Shown here one piece after another: positions 16,813-23,529 of a DNA stretch of 42,404 nucleotides. The DNA is taken from the NCBI GenBank assembly GCA_017577485.1, contig PKRI01000014.1, positions 1 through 42,404 of the forward strand, read 5' to 3'. Both the position numbers and the translations under genes were made by a program. The DNA comes from Bacillota bacterium. GTDB taxonomy: Bacteria > Bacillota > Sulfobacillia > Thermaerobacterales > RSA17. The first letter of the stretch is position 1. The number at the start of each line of letters is the position of its first letter. The notes under the pieces are model-generated. The model saw only the letters and a list, made by a program, of their open reading frames with translations, was not told the origin of the DNA and searched no databases.

Positions 16813-17094
16813 CGCGGTGGGCGGATCTTTCAGCCCCACGGTCCCTTCGGGTCCGTTATCGATCCTATTCTTGTCGAATCGCGCGATTTTTCGGTCCTCA
16901 GGATTGATATCGGCCCTGGGAGTCGGCGCGAGGCCCCTCCGGGGCGCCCGGGTTACATAATTTGGGCTAGTCTTGGCCCTGAATCCCCCGCGGCCGGCCG
17001 GAAGACGGGAGATAACTCCAATACCGGCCGGACCCAGGCCCCCGCGGGCCCGCAGCCGGGCGGGCAGCGCCGGTATCCGTCCTACGACTGCCTT
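16813..17094. other. Convergent intergenic region
   Basis: No gene is visible in these 282 nt between the convergent lyase and reductase genes. It holds a small A/T-flanked hairpin (AATC-GCGC-GATT followed by TTT, 16877-16891) and a GCCCC-TCC-GGGGC stem near 16933-16945. It also has an isolated AT-rich TTACATAATTT patch near 16953, and an 11-nt direct repeat CTACGACTGCC at 17082 and 17095 that overlaps the reductase stop. One or both hairpins may end transcription. Confidence 0.4.
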
Positions 17095-18033
17095 CTACGA
17101 CTGCCCGGTCCCGCCCCGCACCATGGTGTTGTGGACCGCCAGGCAGGCGTGGAGGTAACGGTGGACGGGGGTGGGGACCCCAGCCTCCGCGCCCAGGCGC
17201 ACCACCGCGCCGTTAAGGGCGTCCACCTCCAGGTAACGGCCCTTCTCGCGGTCCTGCTGCATCGAGGACTTCATGCCGGCCGGCGCGCGGCGGACGGTGT
17301 CCAGCGTCCGCTCCACGGCGTCCGCCGGCAGGTTGACGCCCCGGGCCCGGCCCACGCGGTCCACCTCCTGGACGGCCTCCACCAGCAGGTCCCAGGCTGC
17401 CGGCGTGTCGCGCACGGCGCCCACCGGCGCCAGGGTCACCGCCGTCACGCCGGCCAGCGGCGCCAGGAACAGGAACTTCTCCCACAGTACCCGGTCGGCG
17501 TCGTCACTGAGTTCCGTGGGGATGCCGGCCTGCTCAAAGGCCGCCAGGATGGCCTCGGCCCGTGCGCTGCGGCTGCCGTCCAGTTCCGCGAAGGTTACGT
17601 TCCGGAACGGGCTGGGCTGGCGGATCACCCCCGGCTCGGCGATGGTGGCGGAGATCCGGCAGGACCCGGCCAGGACGTGCTGCCGGCCCAGTACCTCGGC
17701 CAGGATCAGGTGGTTCTCCACCCCGTTCTGCAGGGTGAGAACGGCCGTGCCGGGTCCCACCAGGGGACGGCACTGCTCCGCCGCCTGGCGGGTGTCCTGG
17801 GACTTGACGCAGAACAGCACCAGGTCCACCGGCCCCACTGCCGCCGGGTCGCCGGTGGCCTCCACCCTCGCCAGGTGAAAGCTGCCGTTGACGCTGTCGA
17901 TGACCAGCCCCTGCCGCTGCATGGCCTCCAGGTGCGCGCCCCGGGCGATGAAGACCACCTGGTGGCCTGCCTGCTGGAGCAGGGCGCCGTAATAGCCGCC
18001 GATGGCCCCGGCGCCCATTACCGCGATGCGCAT
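17095..18033 (-). CDS. Ketopantoate reductase-family dehydrogenase with altered active site
   Basis: A 312-residue NADPH-dependent reductase of the ApbA/PanE family: Rossmann motif GAGAIGGYYG at residues 7-16, VLFCVKSQDT, and LQNGVEN with the hinge Asn 103. Catalytic Lys is probably Lys 186 in VLWEKFLFL, and the acid Glu lies in YLEVDALNG. The usual K-x3-N-x3-N substrate-binding pattern is missing: positions +4 and +8 from the Lys are Leu 190 and Ala 194. Since those Asn residues bind pantoate in the E. coli enzyme, this protein may reduce a different 2-oxo acid. The start ATG 18033 is preceded on the minus strand by GGAGGAGGG. It is transcribed alone, toward the lyase gene. Confidence 0.85.
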   Translation of the reverse strand: MRIAVMGAGAIGGYYGALLQQAGHQVVFIARGAHLEAMQRQGLVIDSVNGSFHLARVEATGDPAAVGPVDLVLFCVKSQDTRQAAEQCRPLVGPGTAVLTLQNGVENHLILAEVLGRQHVLAGSCRISATIAEPGVIRQPSPFRNVTFAELDGSRSARAEAILAAFEQAGIPTELSDDADRVLWEKFLFLAPLAGVTAVTLAPVGAVRDTPAAWDLLVEAVQEVDRVGRARGVNLPADAVERTLDTVRRAPAGMKSSMQQDREKGRYLEVDALNGAVVRLGAEAGVPTPVHRYLHACLAVHNTMVRGGTGQS

Positions 18034-18359
18034 GACACCCTCCTCCACATGTGATGTTGGGCGAGCGTTCGGCTCTTGCCCCCGCCGGCCCTGCCGCCAC
18101 CCGCGCCGGCGGGGACGTCCTCCGACCTGCCGCCGGGCACGGCCTCGAGCCCCGTCCCGGCGGCCCTGTCCCCGCCGCGGGGCGGGGGTCCGCCGGCGGG
18201 CGGGGGTTAGGACGATTGGCCACTTGCGGATGACGCCGGGTTGGTCGTTAATGTAAGGGACGGGCGGGGGCCCCGTTGGGGGCCCCCTGAATGCCATGTC
18301 CTTTGATCAACAGGCGCGTTCTTTCGCCGGCGCGCAGGCGCCGGGGCGGAGGTAGGACC
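18034..18359. other. Divergent intergenic region with leader hairpins
   Basis: These 326 nt separate two divergent genes and hold no convincing ORF. Two strong hairpins stand in the leader of the GGDEF gene. The first is GGGGGCCCC-GTTG-GGGGCCCCC (18266-18287), a perfect 9-bp stem. The second is CCGGCGC-GCAG-GCGCCGG (18327-18344), ending one base before the GGDEF ribosome binding region. An AT-rich patch, GTTAATGTAAGG near 18247-18258, stands out from the background and could be part of a promoter. The first hairpin lacks a T-tract, so a role in attenuation is only a possibility. Confidence 0.5.
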
Positions 18360-19652
18360 TTGCGGAAACGGCAACTTATTCTCTTCGGGTGTGTGCTGAC
18401 GGGCGCAGCGCTGATGCTGCTTCCCACCATGTGGAACCACACCCGCTGGACCGGTCCCGTCGAGTTCATCCTACTCAGCCTGGCAGCCCTGCCCCTGGGG
18501 TTCTGGAGCGTCAGCGTCCGCGGGTCCGCCATCTACGCGGATATCGGCCCCCAGCTGGTGGCGTGCGTGTTCCTGGGCCCCATGGCGGCCGCTCTGGTCA
18601 AGCTGGTCACCGGCATCGGCGCCCTGGTCACGCGCCGTCCCCGGTGGTTCCTGGTGGTGTTGGCCGGCGGCCACACCGTTCTCGGCGTGACCGCCTCCTT
18701 CTGGCTCCTGGAAGCCATGGGGGTACACTCCGGCATCCTGTCCGCCAGCAGCGGGGTCCAGGTGGCCGGCACCCTGCTGGCGGCAGGCGTGGCCTTCGCC
18801 GTCGTGCAGACCGTCATCGACTCGCTGGTCACCTCCGTGGTCCTGTACCTGCTGGGAAAGCGGTCCTCGCCGTGGGAGAGCTTCCATCCGGGATCCGAGG
18901 AGAGCCGCTGGCAGCTCCTCACCCTGGCGGTCACCATCCCCGCCGCCGTGGCCTATGCCGGGCTCTACCTGTACTGGGGCGTGGCCGGCGCCTTCCTGGG
19001 CACGCTGCTGACGCTTGGCATCGGCTGGCTGCTGAAACGCCACTGGCACCTGACCGAGCAGGCCCAGGCCCTGCAGGACAGGGCCTGGCGCGACCCCCTC
19101 ACCGGCCTCTACAACCGCGCTCACCTGATGGACCTGCTGCAGCGGCAGCTGGCCGAGTGCGCCGAAGCCCAGCGTCCCATGGCGCTGCTGTTCATCGACC
19201 TCAACGAGTTCGGTGCCTTCAACAACCGTCACGGGCATCTGAGCGGCGACCGGGTCCTGACCCAGGTGGCCCGCAGCCTGGAGCAGGGGGTGGGGGACCG
19301 CGGCACGGTGGCCCGGTACGCCGGCGACGAGTTCGTGGTGGTGCTCCCCGGGGCCGCATACCGGGAGGCCGAGGCGGTGGCCGACGGCATCCGTGCCTCC
19401 CTGACCTCCGTCACCTGTTCCATCGGCGTGTCCGTGTATCCCACCGACGGCACCGACGCCCTGACGCTGCTGGACGTGGCCGACCGCCGCATGTACGCTT
19501 TCAAGCACGCCAACGGAAAGCCCGCGTCCGGGGAGGCGCCGCCCCCGGGGCCCCTGGACGAGGTGGAACCCCGGGTCGAGACCGGACCTGGCCTCCGCCG
19601 GGCGGCCGGGGCGGGACCCGCGGTGGATCACCACCTGTACCTTAAGGACTGA
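18360..19652 (+). CDS. Membrane-bound GGDEF-domain protein (putative diguanylate cyclase)
   Basis: A 430-residue protein with about seven or eight membrane segments in the first 225 residues and a cytoplasmic GGDEF domain from about 240 to 395. It likely makes the second messenger c-di-GMP from GTP in response to a membrane signal. Domain landmarks are DPLTGLYNRAHLMD, LLFIDLNEFGAFNNRHGH, ARYAGDEFVVVLPG and a C-terminal DRRMYAFKHANG. The signature is AGDEF (residues 321-325), a variant in which the first Gly is Ala; some such variants are active. The inhibitory RxxD site is absent. The metal/base position normally Asp-x-Asp-x-Phe reads DLNEFGAFN, near consensus. TTG 18360 is chosen because GGAGG stands 7 nt upstream. 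The last 35 residues are a disordered Gly/Pro-rich tail. Confidence 0.85.
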   Translation: MRKRQLILFGCVLTGAALMLLPTMWNHTRWTGPVEFILLSLAALPLGFWSVSVRGSAIYADIGPQLVACVFLGPMAAALVKLVTGIGALVTRRPRWFLVVLAGGHTVLGVTASFWLLEAMGVHSGILSASSGVQVAGTLLAAGVAFAVVQTVIDSLVTSVVLYLLGKRSSPWESFHPGSEESRWQLLTLAVTIPAAVAYAGLYLYWGVAGAFLGTLLTLGIGWLLKRHWHLTEQAQALQDRAWRDPLTGLYNRAHLMDLLQRQLAECAEAQRPMALLFIDLNEFGAFNNRHGHLSGDRVLTQVARSLEQGVGDRGTVARYAGDEFVVVLPGAAYREAEAVADGIRASLTSVTCSIGVSVYPTDGTDALTLLDVADRRMYAFKHANGKPASGEAPPPGPLDEVEPRVETGPGLRRAAGAGPAVDHHLYLKD

Positions 19653-19692
19653 CCCCGGCTCCGGCCGCGACCTTGCACGCTCCTTGCCGCAA

Positions 19693-19780
19693 GAACCCCG
19701 CGTGAGCCCCGAACGAACCCAACGAACCCAACGAACCCCGAATGAACCCGGAATGAACCCAACGAACCCCGAAAGAACCC
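19693..19780. repeat. Cluster of eight GAACCC repeats
   Basis: GAACCC begins at 19693, 19715, 19724, 19733, 19744, 19755, 19764 and 19775. After the first, the steps are 9, 9, 11, 11, 9 and 11 nt, from two unit types (GAACCCAAC and GAACCCCGAAN-like). All copies are on the same strand, in the gap upstream of the IclR-type regulator. The region has clearly lower GC than its surroundings. It codes for nothing convincing on either strand. Confidence 0.75.
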
Positions 19781-19851
19781 TGCAGCTGCCCTGAAGGAAT
19801 TCCGGCTCCTACCTGGAACCATCCCAGACGTTCCATCACCAATGCGGACTG

Positions 19852-19872
19852 CTGTTCCACGATGCGGAACAG
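19852..19872. promoter_or_regulatory. Probable IclR-type operator (autoregulatory)
   Basis: CTGTTCC-ACGATGC-GGAACAG is a perfect 7+7+7 inverted repeat overlapping the proposed start codon of the IclR-type gene. A degenerate second copy (GTTCC at 19830, ATGCGGA at 19842) lies just upstream. Palindromes of the GTTCC-n-GGAAC kind are commonly recognised by IclR-family regulators, so binding by the adjacent gene product is a reasonable inference. Confidence 0.55.
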
Positions 19873-20713
19873 CGCCGGCGGCTTCGCTGGGACCGTGGGG
19901 AGGGTGGTCTCCATCGGCGGCCGGACCATCCAGGTGCTGGGCAAGGCCCGACGCATCCTGGACTGCTTCAGCCCTGAACAGCCGGAACTCACCTTCGGCC
20001 AGCTGCGCCGGGCCACGGGGCTGCCCCCGTCCACGTGCCTCAGGCTGCTGAACTCACTCCTGGAGTTCGGCTTCCTGGAGCGCGAGGGAGACCGCTGGCG
20101 GCCCGGCATCCGGCTGCTGACCTGGGCGGCGGCGGCCGCGGAAGGCATGGACATCGGCCGCCGTGCGGGCCCGGTGCTGCGCCGGCTGCGGGACGCCACG
20201 GGCGAGACGGCCGCCGTCTGGGTCCAGCGGGGCGGTGTCCGCGTGTCGCTGGCCATCGAGGAAACCCACCACCCGGTGCGGCGCCTGCTCAGCGTCGGGC
20301 AGGTGCTGCCGCTGCACGCCGGTTCGGGCGGCAAGGTGCTGCTGGCCTACGACGAGGCGCTGGCGCAGCGGGTCCTTTCAGGTCCCCTGCAGCGGTACAC
20401 CGAACGCACCCTGGTGGACCGGGAAGCGTGGGAGGCAGAACTGGCCCTGATCCGGCGCCGGGGCTACGCCGTCAGTTTCGAGGAGCGCGACCGCGAGGCC
20501 GCGTCCATCAGCGCGCCGGTCTTCGACGCCGGCGGGCGCATCGCCGGCGCCGTGGGCATCGCGGGCCCGTCGCAGCGCTTCCAGCCCGATCGGATGGAGG
20601 CCTGGGTCCGGTCGGTGCTGGAGGCAGCGGCCGAGCTGTCCCGCCAGTTGGGTTATCGCGCCGCCGCCGGCAGTGAGCAGCCGGCGCCGGCGGCAGGGGG
20701 AGGGACTCCATGA
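19862..20713 (+). CDS. IclR-family transcriptional regulator
   Basis: A 283-residue regulator with an N-terminal winged helix-turn-helix (about residues 22-85, LGKARRILDCFSP to LNSLLEFGFLERE) and a C-terminal GAF-like effector domain (about 95-265). The domain carries the family landmarks DATGETAAVWVQRGG, LPLHAGSGGKVLLAY, RRRGYAVSFEERDREAASISAPVFD and GAVGIAGP. It probably senses a carboxylate or CoA-pathway intermediate and controls the downstream uptake and catabolic genes, with which it is translationally coupled (ATGA overlap). The start is uncertain: ATG 19862 has no clear ribosome binding site and lies inside the palindrome, while GTG codons at 19904 or 19934 are downstream options still ahead of the HTH. 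Confidence 0.87.
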   Translation: MRNSAGGFAGTVGRVVSIGGRTIQVLGKARRILDCFSPEQPELTFGQLRRATGLPPSTCLRLLNSLLEFGFLEREGDRWRPGIRLLTWAAAAAEGMDIGRRAGPVLRRLRDATGETAAVWVQRGGVRVSLAIEETHHPVRRLLSVGQVLPLHAGSGGKVLLAYDEALAQRVLSGPLQRYTERTLVDREAWEAELALIRRRGYAVSFEERDREAASISAPVFDAGGRIAGAVGIAGPSQRFQPDRMEAWVRSVLEAAAELSRQLGYRAAAGSEQPAPAAGGGTP

Positions 20714-21555
20714 CCGTCACCACACCAAGCGCCGCAGCCCGTGAAGGCGTCCCGGCCATCCGCCTGCGGGGGGCCACCCGGACCTTCGCCGCCGCCTCGG
20801 GCAGCCGGTACACCGCCGTCCAGGACGTCACCCTGGACATCGACGAGGGCAGGTTCGTGGCCGTGGTGGGGCCCAGCGGCTGCGGCAAGTCCACCATCCT
20901 CAACATGGTGGCCGGCCTGATGGAGCCCACCAGCGGCACCGTCGAGATCTACGGGGAGCGCCTGCAGGGCATCAACCCCCGGGCCGGCTACATCTTCCAG
21001 CAGGACGCCCTGCTGCCGTGGAAGACCGTCATCGAGAACGTCATGCTGGGGCTGATCCTGCGGGGCGTCCCCAGGAAGGAAGCCCGCGCCCAGGGGATGG
21101 CCTGGCTGGAGCGGGTGGGCCTGGCCCCCTTCGCCGACCGGTTCCCGTACCAGTTGAGCGGCGGCATGCGCAAGCGGGTGACCATCGCCCAGCACTGGGT
21201 CACCGATCCCGACATCCTGCTGATGGACGAGCCCTTCAGCGCCCTGGACGTCCAGACCCGGCAGATGATGGAAGCCGAGCTGCTGGCCATCTGGAGCGGG
21301 TCCCGCAAGACCGTCATGTTCGTGACCCACGACCTGGAGGAGGCCATCGCCCTGGCCGACGAGGTGGTGGTCATGTCGGCGGGACCCGCCAGCCGGGTGG
21401 TGGGCCGCTACACCGTAGACCTTCCGCGGCCCCGCAACCTGATGGACATCCGCATGGAGCCTCACTTCATGGAACTTTACGGCGAGATCTGGTCGCGGCT
21501 GCGGGAGGAGGTCCTTAAGAGCCATGAGCGAAGCCGGGCTCTCGGCCGGCAGTGA
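20710..21555 (+). CDS. ABC ATPase, NitT/TauT (SsuB-like) family
   Basis: A 281-residue cytoplasmic ATPase for a nitrate/sulfonate/taurine-type importer. It shows Walker A GPSGCGKST (about 57-65), Q-loop YIFQQDALLPWKTV typical of this family, signature LSGGMRKRV, Walker B ILLMDEPFSALD and switch His in FVTHDLEEA. The start overlaps the regulator's stop by 4 nt, and the coding end overlaps the permease by 32 nt. Though the family is named for sulfonates and nitrate, members also serve pyrimidines, aromatic acids and dicarboxylates. The catabolic genes downstream point to a carboxylate here. Confidence 0.9.
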   Translation: MTVTTPSAAAREGVPAIRLRGATRTFAAASGSRYTAVQDVTLDIDEGRFVAVVGPSGCGKSTILNMVAGLMEPTSGTVEIYGERLQGINPRAGYIFQQDALLPWKTVIENVMLGLILRGVPRKEARAQGMAWLERVGLAPFADRFPYQLSGGMRKRVTIAQHWVTDPDILLMDEPFSALDVQTRQMMEAELLAIWSGSRKTVMFVTHDLEEAIALADEVVVMSAGPASRVVGRYTVDLPRPRNLMDIRMEPHFMELYGEIWSRLREEVLKSHERSRALGRQ

Positions 21556-22345
21556 ACGCCGCCGGCGGGGGTTGGTGACGACCGCCCAGGTGGGCATCGC
21601 CGTCCTGTTCCTGGCGGCCTGGCAGGGCTTGACCGCCGTGGGCTGGCTTGATCCTTTCTTCTTCAGCATGCCCTCCCGGGTGCTGGTGCGGATGTGGGAG
21701 TGGGTGAGCACCGGCTACATCTGGCGCCACCTGGCCGTCACCCTGTGGGAGGCGCTGCTGGCCTTCCTGCTGGGCGCCCTGCTGGGCGTGATCATGGGCT
21801 TCATCTTGGCCCGGATCAGAATCCTGGCCGAGATCATCGAGCCTTACATCCAGATGCTGAACTCCATCCCGCGGCTGATCCTGGGGCCCATCTTCACCCT
21901 GTGGTTCGGCCTGGGGGTGGCGTCCAAGGTCGCCTTCGGCGTCACCATCGTGTTCTTCATCGTGTTCTACAGCACGTACCAGGGCGTCCGCGAGGTGGAC
22001 GCGGTGGTGCTCAACAACGCCCGCATGCTGGGGGCGTCGGAGCGCCAGCTGCTCCGGCACGTGCTGATCCCGTCGGCGCTCAGCTGGATCTTCTCCAGCC
22101 TGCACACCAGCATCGGCATGGCCATCGTCGGCGCCGTGGTGGGCGAGTACCTGGGCGCGGCCCGCGGCATGGGCTACCTGATCGCCCAGGCCCAGGGCGT
22201 GTTCGACACCACCGGCATGTTCGCCGGCATGGTGATGATGGCGCTGGCGGTGCTGGTGGTGGACTACCTGGTCCGCCAGCTGGAGCGCCGGCTGCTGCGC
22301 TGGAAGCCGGCCGCCGGGGGAGCCTGGCAGGCCGATGCATCCTGA
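21524..22345 (+). CDS. ABC permease, NitT/TauT (SsuC-like) family
   Basis: A 273-residue inner-membrane permease with about six membrane helices and the coupling loop EVDAVVLNNARMLGASERQLLRHVLIPSA, followed by GAVVGEYLGAARGMGYLI, a hallmark of the SsuC/TauC group. GGAGGAGG lies about 11 nt upstream within the ATPase gene. The 32-nt overlap with the ATPase indicates translational coupling. It pairs with the ATPase before it and the lipoprotein after it to form a complete importer. Confidence 0.9.
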   Translation: MSEAGLSAGSERRRRGLVTTAQVGIAVLFLAAWQGLTAVGWLDPFFFSMPSRVLVRMWEWVSTGYIWRHLAVTLWEALLAFLLGALLGVIMGFILARIRILAEIIEPYIQMLNSIPRLILGPIFTLWFGLGVASKVAFGVTIVFFIVFYSTYQGVREVDAVVLNNARMLGASERQLLRHVLIPSALSWIFSSLHTSIGMAIVGAVVGEYLGAARGMGYLIAQAQGVFDTTGMFAGMVMMALAVLVVDYLVRQLERRLLRWKPAAGGAWQADAS

Positions 22346-22361
22346 CCGGCCCGCAGGCCGG
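22346..22361. other. Hairpin before the binding-protein gene
   Basis: CCGGCC-CGCA-GGCCGG starts on the base after the permease stop codon and lies 27 nt before the binding-protein start. No T-tract follows, so it is more likely a stability or processing element than a terminator. Confidence 0.45.
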
Positions 22362-22388
22362 AATCCTGCGAGAGGGAGGCAGACAGCC

Positions 22389-23513
22389 GTGACGGCAACG
22401 CAGCGCAGTCGCTGGGGACGCCTGGCCTGGGCCCTGGTCCTGGTCCTGGCCATGGTGACGCTGGCGGCCTGCGGCGGCGGCGGCACGTCGTCGCAGGGCG
22501 GCGGCAGCGCCCAGCCCAGCGGCCAGGACAGCGCCGCCGAGGAACCCGCTGAAACCGGGGCGGAGCCCCAACCGGAGCCGGTGGAGCCCATCGACGTCAC
22601 CATCGGCATCGGCGGCCAGGGATCGCTGGTCTACCTGATCACCACCCTGGCCCAGCAGCTGGGCTACTACGAGGAAGAGGGGCTCAACGTCGAGCTGGTC
22701 GACTTCCAGGGCGGCTCCAGGGCGCTGGAGGCCCTGCTGGGCGGTAGCGTCGACGTGGTCTCCGGCTTCTACGACCACACCATCCAGCTGGCGGCCCAGG
22801 GGCGGCAGCTCAAGGCTTTCGTGACCATGCTGCGGTACCCGGGCCTGGTGCTGATCGTGTCGCCGGCCACCAGCAAGAATATCCAGAGCATTGAGGACCT
22901 GAAGGGTGCCATCGTCGGCGTCACGTCGCCGGGGTCGTCCAGCCACCTGTTCGTCAACTACCTGCTGGTGAAGCACGGCCTCACCCCGGACGACGTCAGC
23001 GCCACGGCCATCGGCACCACCTCGTCGGCCATCGCCGCCATGGAGCAGGGGCAGGTGGACGTGGGCTCCATGATCGACCCGGCGGTGACCCAGCTGCTCA
23101 ACCGCCATCCCGAAGCCCGGATCCTGGCCGACACCCGCACCGGCGAGGGCGTGCGGGAGGTGTTCGGCACCGAGACCTACCCGGCGGCGGTGTTCTACAC
23201 CGATGCGGCGTGGCTGGAGCGGAACCCCGAGGCGGCCCGCCGCCTGGCCCGGGCCGTGGTGCGGGCGCTGGAGTGGTTCCACAGCCACAGCTCGCAGGAA
23301 GTGGCCGACGCCATGCCCGCGGAGTTCCGTGGCGAGGATCCGGACCTCTACGTGGCCGCCATCGAGCAGGTCCGCCAGATGTTCACCACCGACGGCCGAA
23401 TGGAGCCCGACGGGCCTGAGGCGGTCAAGGAAGTCCTGTCGATGTTCATCGAAGAGGTCGGCCAGGCCGACATCGACGTGACGCAGACGTACACCAACGA
23501 ATTCCTGCCGTGA
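22389..23513 (+). CDS. NMT1/SsuA-type ABC substrate-binding lipoprotein
   Basis: A 374-residue extracytoplasmic binding lipoprotein: basic N-region, ALVLVLAMVTLAAC with the lipobox cysteine, then a long Gly/Ser/Gln and Pro/Glu tether. The mature domain matches the NMT1/ThiY-like fold with YYEEEGLNVELVDFQGGSRALEALLGGSVDVVSG and a later RNPEAARRLARAVVRALEW. GTG 22389 is selected over the earlier frame start because GAGGGAGG is placed at 22372-22379. Ligand specificity is not readable; given the following aconitase/CoA-transferase/lyase genes, a small di- or tricarboxylate is the working guess. Confidence 0.9.
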   Translation: MTATQRSRWGRLAWALVLVLAMVTLAACGGGGTSSQGGGSAQPSGQDSAAEEPAETGAEPQPEPVEPIDVTIGIGGQGSLVYLITTLAQQLGYYEEEGLNVELVDFQGGSRALEALLGGSVDVVSGFYDHTIQLAAQGRQLKAFVTMLRYPGLVLIVSPATSKNIQSIEDLKGAIVGVTSPGSSSHLFVNYLLVKHGLTPDDVSATAIGTTSSAIAAMEQGQVDVGSMIDPAVTQLLNRHPEARILADTRTGEGVREVFGTETYPAAVFYTDAAWLERNPEAARRLARAVVRALEWFHSHSSQEVADAMPAEFRGEDPDLYVAAIEQVRQMFTTDGRMEPDGPEAVKEVLSMFIEEVGQADIDVTQTYTNEFLP

Positions 23514-23529
23514 CGGGACGAGGGCAGCG

